Shown here piece after piece: positions 35,818 through 44,363 of a stretch of DNA of 64,000 nt; position 1 is the first letter of the stretch, and each line of letters begins with the position of its first letter. A program made the position numbers and the translations under genes. The DNA lies in NCBI GenBank assembly GCA_039984715.1, contig JBDWUA010000021.1:1-64000 (forward strand), read 5' to 3'. The DNA comes from JABSSA01 sp039984715. GTDB taxonomy: Bacteria; Pseudomonadota; Alphaproteobacteria; Rhodobacterales; Rhodobacteraceae. Below the pieces are notes generated by a model. That model was not told the origin of the DNA and made no database searches. It saw only the letters and a list, made by a program, of their open reading frames with translations.

Positions 35818-36366
35818 ATGTCGAATGAAGACAAGTTCTACAATGCTCTTTTCGATGGCGATGTTGCAGTTTTAGATCAACTGTCTGAGGTGGTAGCTGA
35901 CTTGCCTTGGCCTGATGGTGAAACTGGACGCGATGTATTGATTAAAGCGATTCAATGGTCGAACGAAGATTCAGTGAAATGGGTTTTGAGTAAGAATCCT
36001 GAAATCAACTTTGTTGACTGCGGCTTTACTGCCCTCAAGCACGTCCTCCAGATCGAGGGTGATGCAGATATTCTCCGCAATCGAAGCCCAGCAGAATTGA
36101 CTCGAGTCACAGTATGCTTGATTGACCTCCTGATCGAGGCGGGAGCAGACATAAAGCTATCTGGGACGTTAGGCGAGTCTGTTCTTCATACTGCTGCGAT
36201 GTGGTCATCGCCGACAGTCATACAGCATCTACTAAATCATGGCGCTGATCCAATGGTTTTTGATGACGAGTACCCGTCACGCCAACCCATATACTACGCG
36301 GAGTTTAAAAAGAGATGGGAGGCATATGCGATTTTCGAAACCGCCATGAAATCTCAAGTAAAATAG
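35818..36366 (+). CDS. Ankyrin-repeat protein
   Basis: A 182-residue cytoplasmic protein with two to three ankyrin-like repeats, the clearest being LLIEAGADIKLSG, SVLHTAAMWSSPTVIQHLLN and HGADPMVFDD at about residues 100-165. Such repeats mediate protein-protein contacts. CGGAG lies ten bases before the ATG. It is one of the single-gene units between repeats. Partner unknown. Confidence 0.75.
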   Translation: MSNEDKFYNALFDGDVAVLDQLSEVVADLPWPDGETGRDVLIKAIQWSNEDSVKWVLSKNPEINFVDCGFTALKHVLQIEGDADILRNRSPAELTRVTVCLIDLLIEAGADIKLSGTLGESVLHTAAMWSSPTVIQHLLNHGADPMVFDDEYPSRQPIYYAEFKKRWEAYAIFETAMKSQVK

Positions 36367-36413
36367 TTCGACAGGCCCTTCTATAACGGATACGAAGCAG
36401 ACCTTCGCACAAA

Positions 36414-36520
36414 CCGCAGCATCGGTTAAAATGGGCTCGTTCCTGCCATTCGCTGCGGTTGCGAACGTTGTTTGATCACGTTTCACATACCGATATCCGA
36501 TATGTGGACTTTGTTGCCGT
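36414..36520 (+). repeat. Dispersed intergenic repeat, copy 6 (divergent)
   Basis: CCGCAGCATCGGTTAAAATG, GGCTCGTTCCTGCCATTCGC, TGCGGTTGCGAACGTTGTTT and the distal GGACTTTGTTGCCGTTC. More diverged than copies 2-5 but collinear with them. Confidence 0.75.
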
Positions 36521-37078
36521 TCAGGTTTTCTTACAGCGATCCCAAAGTTCTTGATCACGTTGGCCTATCATCGACCCATAGACCATCTCATCTAGGCACT
36601 CTTGTTTGTAATTCTCAAAAAGATTTTTTGCATCCAATATGAGAACATACTTTCGCTCAACAAAGACTGGGATTGGATGAAGCCGTAAGCTCAAACTTGC
36701 TCCCTGCAACGCCATAGAATTTCCAGATTTAGAATTCGCAACGTCCTCGACATCTATTCCTAGCTGAGATGCAAACTCCACATTCCTAATGTCTTGGAAC
36801 CCGTCAAGAAGGAGCACCCAAATATCAACGTCTCCTAGCCCATCCAGTTCACGCGACGTGAGCTGACCTTTGGCATCAGTCATCACATTGGAGAACAGAG
36901 GCGGGTTAGAATATAGTTCTCCACCTTGCCAAAATACGAAAGTCGACGGGTTAATCTTCCGTTCATACAATGCTAATGTGACGTTAGTCATGGACGCATA
37001 AGCAAAGATAAAATATGCGATTAAGAGCAACAGATAGAGGCCTGCTATTTTCAGTGCCAAGCCTAGATAGCGTCTCAT
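36521..37078 (-). CDS. Hypothetical membrane-anchored protein
   Basis: A 185-residue protein with one N-terminal hydrophobic helix (about residues 8-32) and a soluble C-terminal region with FVFWQGGELYSNPPLFSN and a terminal CLDE/RCKKT pair. The start at 37078 (MRRYLGLA) gives the best signal-anchor. The family is not recognised. It is the last unit of the repeat-rich region before uvrB, and its stop adjoins repeat copy 6. Confidence 0.6.
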   Translation of the reverse strand: MRRYLGLALKIAGLYLLLLIAYFIFAYASMTNVTLALYERKINPSTFVFWQGGELYSNPPLFSNVMTDAKGQLTSRELDGLGDVDIWVLLLDGFQDIRNVEFASQLGIDVEDVANSKSGNSMALQGASLSLRLHPIPVFVERKYVLILDAKNLFENYKQECLDEMVYGSMIGQRDQELWDRCKKT

Positions 37079-37452
37079 GTTTTTAGACCTCAAGAATAAC
37101 GTTGAGATGGTGCATTAACGAAAAATCTCGAATAAAACCAGATGTCACCGACGGTAGGTCAGGACTCAACCCAGACATTTGCCGCAGATCTATCATCATC
37201 GCTTCGTGAATGGTTGCGCCTTTCAGCTCAGTCGATGTACGACGTGTTGGTGCGCCTTCCTTGTATTACCCCATAGAACGCCGACCCAAGGCTACCCGCA
37301 TATCAACAATTGCGGACGTCGCTCTGCAACACACGGGCGCACAGGTCCAAAAGGCCTGCCGTCATGCCAAAAACTGTCAGCATCGCATCCACCCCCCCTT
37401 GAAGCGCGCGCCAAGGACAGCAACTGTAGAGAGCGCAACAGGGAATCAAGCC
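37079..37452. other. Intergenic region upstream of uvrB
   Basis: About 370 bp with no supportable gene. The uvrB frame is open through part of it, but the codons there do not look like UvrB. I looked for the alphaproteobacterial LexA pattern GTTC-N7-GTTC (either strand) and did not see a clean copy. Confidence 0.4.
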
Positions 37453-39645
37453 ATGCCGCATGTTCACTCTGACACTACAGCCCTTGCCAACCCGGCCGAG
37501 GATGTGCGCACGCGTCTCAAGCTTGAGGGCGGCAAAAGCCTTGTGATGCATACCGAATTTGAACCCGCCGGGGATCAGCCCACCGCAATTGCCGAACTGA
37601 CCCAAGGCGTGACATCGGGCGAACAGAACCAAGTTTTACTGGGCGCGACCGGCACGGGTAAAACCTTTACGATGGCCAAGGTCATCGAAGCCACCCAGCG
37701 CCCCGCCATCATTCTGGCCCCCAACAAAACGCTGGCCGCGCAGCTTTATGGCGAATTCAAAGGCTTCTTTCCCGACAATTCAGTCGAATATTTCGTCAGC
37801 TTTTATGACTATTACCAACCCGAAGCGTATGTTGCCCGGTCCGACACCTACATCGAAAAAGAATCCCAGATCAACGAACAGATCGACCGCATGCGCCATT
37901 CCGCGACGCGTGCATTGCTGGAACGGGATGACGTGATCATCGTGGCCTCGGTGTCGTGCATCTATGGGATCGGGTCCGTCGAAACCTATGGGGCGATGAC
38001 GCAGGATCTCAAGGTCGGCAGCATGTACGACCAACGCCAAGTCATGGCCGATCTGGTCGCCCAGCAATACAAACGCAACGACCAAGCCTTTCAACGCGGC
38101 TCGTTCCGGGTGCGCGGCGATTCCCTTGAAATCTTCCCCGCCCACCTCGAAGACCGCGCTTGGAAACTGTCCTTTTTCGGCGAAGAACTGGAAACCATCA
38201 CCGAATTCGACCCCCTCACGGGTGAAAAAACCGGCACGATGGACCAAATCCGCGTCTATGCCAATTCGCATTACGTGACGCCCAAACCGACAATGAACCA
38301 AGCGATCATCCACATCAAAAAGGAACTGCGCGTCCGGCTCGATCAACTGGTCGGCGAAGGCAAACTGCTCGAAGCGCAGCGCCTTGAACAGCGCACCAAC
38401 TTTGACCTTGAGATGCTCGAGGCGACCGGCGTATGCAACGGCATCGAAAACTATTCCCGCTATCTGACCGGCCGCGCCCCCGGTGAACCGCCCCCCACCC
38501 TGTTCGAATTCATCCCCGACAATGCGATTGTCTTTGCCGATGAATCCCACGTCTCGGTGCCCCAGATCGGCGGCATGTACAAAGGCGACTATCGCCGCAA
38601 ATTCACGCTGGCCGAACACGGCTTCCGCCTGCCCTCCTGCATGGACAACCGCCCCCTCAAATTCGAGGAATGGGACGCCATGCGCCCGCAATCCGTGTTC
38701 GTATCGGCCACACCCAGCGCCTGGGAAATCGATCAGGCCGGCGGCGTCTTTGCCGAACAGGTGATCCGCCCCACCGGGTTGCTTGATCCCATGGTCGAAA
38801 TCCGCCCCGTTGAAATGCAGGTCGACGACCTTCTCGACGAAGTCCGCATCGTCGCCGAACAGGGCATGCGCACGCTGGTCACCACCCTGACCAAACGCAT
38901 GGCCGAAGACCTGACCGAATACATGCACGAACAAGGCATCCGCGTGCGCTATATGCATTCCGACATCGACACACTGGAACGTATCGAAATCCTGCGCGAT
39001 CTGCGCCTTGGCGCCTTTGACGTGCTGATCGGGATCAACCTGCTGCGCGAAGGGCTCGATATACCGGAATGTGGTCTGGTCGCCATTCTGGACGCCGACA
39101 AAGAAGGCTTCCTCAGGTCCGAAACCTCGCTGGTGCAAACCATCGGCCGCGCCGCCCGGAATGAAAAAGGCCGCGTGATCATGTATGCGGATAAAATCAC
39201 CGGCTCCATGGAACGCGCCCTTGGCGAAACCGACCGCCGCCGCACCAAACAAATCGCCTATAACGAAGAACACGGGATCACCCCGGAAACGGTCAAAAAG
39301 AACGTCGATGACGTGCTGGCGGGGCTGTACAAAGGCGACACCGACATGTCCCGCGTCACCGCCAAAATCGACCCGGCCCATACGGGTTCGAATTTGAAAA
39401 CCGTTCTGGAAGGTATGCGCACCGATATGCGCAAAGCCGCCGAGAACCTGGAATTCGAAGACGCCGCCCGCCTGCGCGACGAAATCAAACGCCTCGAAAC
39501 CGTAGACCTCGCCATCGCGGACGATCCTTTGGCGCGCCAGTATGCCGTGGAAAAAGCCGTGGACGACGCCCAAAAAGCCTCAGGCCGCTCAACAGCAGGC
39601 CGAGGCGGCCAACGCGGCGGGAATGTGAAGAGACGCAAACGTTAA
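37453..39645 (+). CDS. uvrB: Excinuclease ABC subunit B
   Basis: A 730-residue UvrB, the helicase-like damage-verification subunit of nucleotide excision repair, which loads with UvrA and recruits UvrC. Visible: Walker A GATGTGKT, the YDYYQPEAY beta-hairpin region, DESH (motif II), SATP, the motif V-VI region with INLLREGLD and QTIGRAARN, and the C-terminal UVR domain ([15 protein letters not shown]) that contacts UvrC. The ATG at 37453 gives the usual N-terminus; the frame runs open another 81 codons upstream without family similarity. A 13-bp gap leads to a small membrane-protein gene. Confidence 0.97.
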   Translation: MPHVHSDTTALANPAEDVRTRLKLEGGKSLVMHTEFEPAGDQPTAIAELTQGVTSGEQNQVLLGATGTGKTFTMAKVIEATQRPAIILAPNKTLAAQLYGEFKGFFPDNSVEYFVSFYDYYQPEAYVARSDTYIEKESQINEQIDRMRHSATRALLERDDVIIVASVSCIYGIGSVETYGAMTQDLKVGSMYDQRQVMADLVAQQYKRNDQAFQRGSFRVRGDSLEIFPAHLEDRAWKLSFFGEELETITEFDPLTGEKTGTMDQIRVYANSHYVTPKPTMNQAIIHIKKELRVRLDQLVGEGKLLEAQRLEQRTNFDLEMLEATGVCNGIENYSRYLTGRAPGEPPPTLFEFIPDNAIVFADESHVSVPQIGGMYKGDYRRKFTLAEHGFRLPSCMDNRPLKFEEWDAMRPQSVFVSATPSAWEIDQAGGVFAEQVIRPTGLLDPMVEIRPVEMQVDDLLDEVRIVAEQGMRTLVTTLTKRMAEDLTEYMHEQGIRVRYMHSDIDTLERIEILRDLRLGAFDVLIGINLLREGLDIPECGLVAILDADKEGFLRSETSLVQTIGRAARNEKGRVIMYADKITGSMERALGETDRRRTKQIAYNEEHGITPETVKKNVDDVLAGLYKGDTDMSRVTAKIDPAHTGSNLKTVLEGMRTDMRKAAENLEFEDAARLRDEIKRLETVDLAIADDPLARQYAVEKAVDDAQKASGRSTAGRGGQRGGNVKRRKR

Positions 39646-39658
39646 TTAGGGAGACCTG

Positions 39659-40342
39659 ATGTTCGATATCTTCCATCTTTACTTTCTACTAAGTGTTAAG
39701 AGTCAAATCGTTATTGTCGTAGTAATCGCGTTGAATTTGGCTATTGTCTGGGTTTGGTACGTCGTTTTGACAGGAAAGCGCGTCGCGACGATTGGTAAGC
39801 GCACCGTTTTGTTTTTATCCTTATACTGCGTTTTAGAGGTGATTGCTTTGGGCCCACTTACAGCGGACGAAAGCAAATTCCGTACGATGTTTTTTTGGCC
39901 TCTCCTACTAATCGATTCAGTCGCTTTGATCGTTTATGCAAAGCTATACATCTTCGCTGCTTTAACAGTTCTGATCACACTGGCCACATTGTCTCTAAGC
40001 AACAGAATGACTGGACGCTCATTAATTTTAAGCCTTTTGATCGGGTCAATTTTGACCGTTTCCATTCCCGCTTTCATCCAAAACGCCCTGGTGCAAAATG
40101 AAATGTCCAAAACTGCCGTGACTGCTGGCCTCACAATTAGAATAACAAGACCGCTGCACCGATCAGTAAAAGAGCCGTTTTCTGTATACCGAGATCCACA
40201 TGGCGTCGCCTGTGACTCGGAAGGTTGGCCGTTTTTATGGAGCTATCACCACCGTAACTGGAACGCCGTCCATCCCGAATCCGGATTCGGCGGGCATACT
40301 CCAGAAAAAATAATGAATACACTATGCTATGTCCGACCATAA
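39659..40342 (+). CDS. Hypothetical membrane protein
   Basis: A 227-residue protein with about five membrane segments in the first 150 residues and a soluble tail of about 75 residues (HHRNWNAVHPES, ending CYVRP). AGGGAGACC precedes the ATG, 13 bp after uvrB, so it may be read through from uvrB, but its AT-rich codon use is unlike uvrB and suggests a different origin. No family recognised. Confidence 0.65.
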   Translation: MFDIFHLYFLLSVKSQIVIVVVIALNLAIVWVWYVVLTGKRVATIGKRTVLFLSLYCVLEVIALGPLTADESKFRTMFFWPLLLIDSVALIVYAKLYIFAALTVLITLATLSLSNRMTGRSLILSLLIGSILTVSIPAFIQNALVQNEMSKTAVTAGLTIRITRPLHRSVKEPFSVYRDPHGVACDSEGWPFLWSYHHRNWNAVHPESGFGGHTPEKIMNTLCYVRP

Positions 40343-40512
40343 CAAAGAGACGTTGATAGAAGGTCGATTTACAAGTTACCGATTTCCGTTTTGGCCTCAA
40401 GGTTCCTTTGTTTCGCCAACTTAATTGGTTAAATTTTCAAATCCAACTGCAAAGCTTGAATAATGCAGCGCAGGAACAATGCATGCGGAATGCAGTCAAA
40501 ACAGAACCCACT

Positions 40513-41010
40513 TTATTTCCCCTTACCCGCATGAATAAACGCAATACGCCCCTCGAACATCAAGATGGCTATTTGGCCCGAACATCCATCAGTGAGCCAA
40601 CGCGTAAAAAACGGACGCACCTTGCAAAACCTTACAGAACCATCGCTACGTCTTCGCCATTCACCCCAGCCACTCCAACTTGCCGCATGTGAACTGGTTC
40701 CGGTGAGAGTCCATTCATGCTCTTCCAGCCATTGAATAAGCTCTTCTTGACTGCACTTAACGCCATGGAGCAAGTGCCCATGATCCGGTGAATGCAGATT
40801 GTAAAAGGTGTCTTCTTCGTCGAAAACCCAAGAAAGCGCATCCAACGCAGCGCGACATTCTCGCGTGTCTTCAGCTTGCGCCACATTTGGAAAGGACAGG
40901 AAAATACACCAAACCGCCAAAGCAACGCGCATAAAAGCCAAGTTCCAAAACCGTCCAAAACGCGTATCATGGCGGATATTACATTTAACTGACAATCCAA
41001 ATTCCATCAT
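40513..41010 (-). CDS. Hypothetical secreted protein, paralogue A
   Basis: A 165-residue protein; residues 27-46 (MRVALAVWCIFLSF to AQA) are a typical signal peptide, so translation may start at the internal ATG at 40932 rather than 41010, although AAGGTGA sits at the upstream ATG pair. The mature part (about 119 residues) has four cysteines, in ECRAAL, VKCSQEE, RFCKVR and DGCSG, suggesting two disulphides. About 75-80% identical by eye to the next gene. The family is not recognised; probably periplasmic. Confidence 0.7.
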   Translation of the reverse strand: MMEFGLSVKCNIRHDTRFGRFWNLAFMRVALAVWCIFLSFPNVAQAEDTRECRAALDALSWVFDEEDTFYNLHSPDHGHLLHGVKCSQEELIQWLEEHEWTLTGTSSHAASWSGWGEWRRRSDGSVRFCKVRPFFTRWLTDGCSGQIAILMFEGRIAFIHAGKGK

Positions 41011-41102
41011 TCACCTTAATGCATTTTCAAATCCAACTGCAAAGCTCGAATAATGCAGCGCAGGAACGATCCATGCGGAATGCGGTCAAAACAGAACCCA
41101 CT

Positions 41103-41600
41103 CTATTTCCCCTTACCCACATGAATAAATGAAATACGCCCCTCGAACATCGAGATGAAAATATTTCCTGAACACCCATCGGTGAGCCAACGCGTTAAAA
41201 AGGGACGTACCTTGCAAAAGAGTACAGCAGAATCGCTTTGGAATCTCCCGTCACCTACTCCAAACCAATCCGCCGCACGTGAAATGGTTTCGGTGTGAGT
41301 CCATTCATTCTCTTCCAGCCATTGAATAAGCTCTTCTTGACTGCATTTAACGTCATGGAGTGGACGCCCCAAATGCGTTGAGTCGAGTTTGTAGAAAGAC
41401 CCTTCTTCATCGAAAACCCAAGAAAACGCGTCCAACGCAGCGCGGCATTCTCGCGTGTCTTCAGCTTGCGCCACATTTGGAAAGGACAGGAAAATACACC
41501 AAGCCGCCAAAGCAACGCGCATAAAAGCCAACTGCCAAAACCGACCCAAACGCGTATCATGGCGGATATTACATTTAGCTGACAATCCAAATTCCATCAT
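41103..41600 (-). CDS. Hypothetical secreted protein, paralogue B
   Basis: A 165-residue near-twin of the previous gene, with the same signal peptide, the same four cysteines and the same ends (MFEGRISFIHVGKGK). Differences cluster in residues 65-130 (EDTFYNLHSPDHGH versus EGSFYKLDSTHLGR, then HTETISRAADW). Signal region and C-terminal FCKVRPF.TRWLTDGCSG are almost unchanged. It arose by the 590-bp tandem duplication. Function unknown. Confidence 0.7.
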   Translation of the reverse strand: MMEFGLSAKCNIRHDTRLGRFWQLAFMRVALAAWCIFLSFPNVAQAEDTRECRAALDAFSWVFDEEGSFYKLDSTHLGRPLHDVKCSQEELIQWLEENEWTHTETISRAADWFGVGDGRFQSDSAVLFCKVRPFLTRWLTDGCSGNIFISMFEGRISFIHVGKGK

Positions 41601-41684
41601 TCACCCTAATGCAATTTTAAATCCAATTACAAAGCTTGAATAGCCCAGCGCGCCCCGATCGCCCTGCACACGTTCTAACCAAAG

Positions 41685-42215
41685 TCATTTAAATCCATAT
41701 GACTCAATGTAGGACACCTTATCATCCAGCATCATGAAACTTGTTATGCCGCCGCATTCACCTTGAATAAGGCGGCGCAGGAATGATGTGCGCGGAATAC
41801 AGAAACTTAGAGCTCGATTGTAATCGCCCCGACTGCCCTTAACCACTGTTGCTGGCTCGTCTGTAGCACTGTCTTTTTGCGCGCCCAGGTCACGATAGGG
41901 CAGCCCGTGATGCGTCATATAATCGATGATTTGATCATCCGAGCAATGCAGACCCGGGAGAATATCATGAAGCCGAAGTTTACCGGACGCGAGGCGCGAC
42001 CCAAACCCGCGCGGGACCATTTCCGACAACGTATTCGCCGGGTATGACCAAAGAACCTTTTGGCATTCTTCATATTTGGATTCGATGTGCGATCCGTGAT
42101 TTGGATGCGAAACAGCCGACAGCGATGACACAATGACTGCGGCAACCGCCAAAATCGGCACCATCGCCCGTGTAATTGCAGTGTTGATGCACAGCACACC
42201 CAAAAACCTCACCAT
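41685..42215 (-). CDS. Hypothetical secreted protein, distant paralogue C
   Basis: A 176-residue protein with an N-terminal hydrophobic segment (signal peptide or anchor, about residues 1-36). It shares the skeleton of paralogues A and B: EECQKVL, LHDILPGLHCSDDQIIDYM, LSFCIPRTSFLRRLIQGECGG and a final hydrophobic MMLDDKVSYIES, keeping the same four cysteines in the same order. AAGGAG nine bases upstream fixes the start at 42215. Identity to A/B is low, so this is the older member of the local family. Confidence 0.7.
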   Translation of the reverse strand: MVRFLGVLCINTAITRAMVPILAVAAVIVSSLSAVSHPNHGSHIESKYEECQKVLWSYPANTLSEMVPRGFGSRLASGKLRLHDILPGLHCSDDQIIDYMTHHGLPYRDLGAQKDSATDEPATVVKGSRGDYNRALSFCIPRTSFLRRLIQGECGGITSFMMLDDKVSYIESYGFK

Positions 42216-42323
42216 AGTCCGCAACTCCTTCACCCGCCGACATACAAGGTAAGCACTGAAAAAGCCTTTGACCACTCTACCCTTACGCGTGACATCCCCT
42301 TTGGACGGCGCTAACCTAATCCC

Positions 42324-42710
42324 ATGACCTTACAAGCTTTTGATCACGTCAATATCCTTACTTCCAATCTTGATGCCATGACTGCGTGGTATGTGGATGT
42401 GTTGGGATTGGAAAATGGCAAGCGTCCACCCTTTGGGTTTCCCGGCGCTTGGATTTATCTGGGTGACACGGCTGTTGTTCATTTGGTCGGTGTGGACGCG
42501 GCCCCGACAGGGTATGACGGCGTGCGGATGGAACATGTGGCTTTTCGTGCCGCAGGGTACACGGCGTTTTTGGACACGCTGAAATCGCATGATGTGGAAT
42601 ACCGCATTGCCAAAGTGCCGGGCACATCGCTGGTGCAGGTCAACATCCATGATCCCGACGGCAATCACCTGCATATCGATTTTGACATGTCTTCCGAGTC
42701 CGATGCTTAA
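42324..42710 (+). CDS. VOC (glyoxalase/bleomycin-resistance) family protein
   Basis: A 128-residue VOC protein: FDHVNILTSNLDAM with the first metal His, WYVDVLGLE, VHLVGVD, RMEHVAFRA and a final VNIHDPDGNHLHIDF with a metal-ligand position. The fold fits glyoxalase-type metal-dependent lyases or dioxygenases. Single gene; substrate unknown. Unrelated in detail to the VOC gene at 31803. Confidence 0.85.
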   Translation: MTLQAFDHVNILTSNLDAMTAWYVDVLGLENGKRPPFGFPGAWIYLGDTAVVHLVGVDAAPTGYDGVRMEHVAFRAAGYTAFLDTLKSHDVEYRIAKVPGTSLVQVNIHDPDGNHLHIDFDMSSESDA

Positions 42711-43095
42711 TTTTGGCGCCTGACCTAGACGCCTGATCTGGCAAACATTGCAGGGTCGTTAACGTGCCCGCGCAAAGGTTAACGCAAAAATAAAATGCAA
42801 CAGATGTGCGGTGTGCTCCGGTTTGTCAAAGCTGGCTTTCAGGCTTGAAAGACGTCTTTCGCGCCAAACCCCGGTTTTGTGGATGATTCAGCACATCTGA
42901 AAGACAGCTTTCACGCTCCAAGGATGGCTTTGGCCCAATGGCGCCCAGCGCACGCTGCGTTAAGGGTTTTGGCTGACTGGACCATCACACAGAGCGCCCC
43001 GACATCCGAATCGTGACTTTGGACGATCAGATGTGTCCACGCGATTGCCACATCCGGGCTGCGTGTTTGGTGGATCGCATTTTGAAAGGGGAAAG
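42711..43095. other. Intergenic gap between VOC gene and tRNA
   Basis: No gene with a start can be supported. On the minus strand after the tRNA a frame of about 60 codons reads coding-like (SPDVAIAWTHLIVQS, HWAKAILGA, stop near 42919) but has no start codon, so it may be a remnant. Further left (42836-42913) lie repeated CTTTCA/TGAAAG arms. Confidence 0.4.
42836..42913. promoter_or_regulatory. Repeated CTTTCA/TGAAAG inverted elements
   Basis: CTTTCA-GGCT-TGAAAG (42836-42851) is followed by the perfect palindrome GAAAGACGTCTTTC (42847-42860) and, 37 bp further, TGAAAG-ACAG-CTTTCA (42898-42913). Three overlapping or spaced dyads with the same arms could be an operator array or RNA hairpins; no T-run marks them as a terminator. 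Confidence 0.4.
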
Positions 43096-43172
43096 TGGTG
43101 GCGTGGGGGAGACTTGAACTCCCGACCTCTCGATTATGAGTCGAGCGCTCTAACCAACTGAGCTACCGCGCC
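43096..43172 (-). tRNA. tRNA with CAU anticodon (probably elongator Met)
   Basis: A 77-nt tRNA on the minus strand with encoded CCA. Anticodon loop CTCATAA (CAU) on a five-pair CTCGA/TCGAG stem; D-arm AGCTCAGTTGGTTAGAGC; T-arm GGGAG-TTCAAGT-CTCCC. The acceptor stem GGCGCGG/CCACGCC pairs at six of seven positions, with a C-A mismatch at 5:68. Initiator tRNA would have a 1:72 mismatch, so this is an elongator. Elongator Met is favoured over lysidine-modified Ile2, which usually starts GGG/GGC with different arms; that choice is not certain. Confidence 0.93.
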
Positions 43173-43219
43173 ATGAGGGCGTCACCTAAGACAGCCCCCA
43201 AGAGTCGTCAAGACCGAAA

Positions 43220-44269
43220 TCAAGACTTTGCATTTCGAACGGTCTCGATCATCAGCGAAACATTGTCCGGGTCCGCATCTGGCGTGATGCCATGGCCCAA
43301 GTTAAAGATATGTGGCCCATTGCCTAAGGCTTTGACAATACTAAGCGTTTCGTCGATCAGAGGTTGCCCACCGGTCACCATATGACGGGACGCAAGGTTG
43401 CCCTGAACGCAGCCCGCCGTTTGAACATTTTGCGCCGCCCAGTCCGCCGAAACGGAATCATCAATCGCAACACAATCCACACCTGTGGCTTCGTGGAAAC
43501 CAACATAGCCTTGTCCAGCTTCGCGCGGGAAACCTATGACGGGAATATGGGGATACCGCTTTTTCAACGCTTGGGTGATTTCGCGGCATGGCTCTAGGGC
43601 GTATTTCTGGAAATCCTCCGCGCTGAGTGATCCCGCCCAGCTGTCAAACAGCTTCACAACTTCTGCACCCGCTTCGATCTGCTGTGACAGATATTCGATC
43701 GTGGCTTGCGTGATCCGCGCCAACAACGCTTCGAACAATTCTGGGTTGCCTTCACGCAGCGCATGCGCCGGTCCCTGGTCCTTGGTTCCCTGCCCCGCGA
43801 TCATGTAGGTCGCAACCGTCCAAGGCGCGCCTGCAAAGCCAATTAACGTGGTTTCTGCGGGCAACTCACGCGCCAATATCTTGACCGTCTCATAGATCGG
43901 CGACAGCGTGTCATGGATCGCTTCGACGGGTTTCAAAGCGGCCAGTTCTTCGGGTTTTGTGATCGTTGACAATCGCGGACCTTCGCCCGTGACAAACCAC
44001 AAATCCGCGCCAAGTGCCTGTGGAATCAAAAGAATATCAGCAAATAGGATCGCCGCATCAAACCCAAACCGGCGTATGGGCTGCAACGTAACGTCGGCGG
44101 CAAGATCCGGATTATAGCACAAGGATAAAAAGTCGCCCGCCTGCGCGCGGGTCGCTTTGTATTCCGGCAGATAACGCCCTGCTTGTCGCATCATCCAGAT
44201 GGGGGGCGACGAAAGCGTTTCACCATTCAATGCACGCAAAATCGTCTTGGTTTGACTTGTCTGACCCAT
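43220..44269 (-). CDS. hemE: Uroporphyrinogen decarboxylase
   Basis: A 349-residue HemE that decarboxylates uroporphyrinogen III to coproporphyrinogen III in haem (and bacteriochlorophyll) synthesis. Visible: the signature [16 protein letters not shown] near the N-terminus with substrate-binding Arg, [13 protein letters not shown] with the active-site Asp, and [13 protein letters not shown]. The ATG at 44269 gives the family N-terminus; a GTG four codons upstream is possible. Divergent from hemC across about 95 bp, so the two probably share a control region. Confidence 0.96.
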   Translation of the reverse strand: MGQTSQTKTILRALNGETLSSPPIWMMRQAGRYLPEYKATRAQAGDFLSLCYNPDLAADVTLQPIRRFGFDAAILFADILLIPQALGADLWFVTGEGPRLSTITKPEELAALKPVEAIHDTLSPIYETVKILARELPAETTLIGFAGAPWTVATYMIAGQGTKDQGPAHALREGNPELFEALLARITQATIEYLSQQIEAGAEVVKLFDSWAGSLSAEDFQKYALEPCREITQALKKRYPHIPVIGFPREAGQGYVGFHEATGVDCVAIDDSVSADWAAQNVQTAGCVQGNLASRHMVTGGQPLIDETLSIVKALGNGPHIFNLGHGITPDADPDNVSLMIETVRNAKS

Positions 44270-44363
44270 ACCATCTTTCACTTTTTTGCCACCCGTAAAT
44301 TAGCTGTGCAATCTGCATCATTCCAGTTGTCAGGATAAGTTGACGCTCCTAAAAGATAAAGCC

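Larger units (their letters stand above)
40441..41620. repeat. Tandem duplication, two 590-bp units
   Basis: Landmarks repeat at exactly 590 bp: ATCCAACTGCAAAGC at 40441 and 41031 (with a third, diverged ATCCAATTACAAAGC at 41621), gene ends at 40513 and 41103, gene starts at 41010 and 41600. Each unit contains one complete copy of a 165-codon gene plus flanks. The copies have diverged in the central coding part but not in length. Confidence 0.9.

Noticed and set aside
31694..36520. Integron attC array
   Set aside because: The repeats lack GTTRRRY/RYYYAAC ends and no integrase is in the window; orientation of some genes varies.
37780..39573. 597-codon open frame antisense to uvrB
   Set aside because: Its length comes from uvrB's GC-rich third positions; no ribosome-binding site and the sequence (repeated FDAV, GGDD) looks like a mirror of UvrB codons.
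42919..43095. 60-codon frame after the tRNA as a gene
   Set aside because: Reads coding-like but has no start codon; noted only as a possible remnant.
43096..43172. tRNA as prophage or island attachment site
   Set aside because: No integrase, no duplicated tRNA 3' end and the neighbours are core haem genes.
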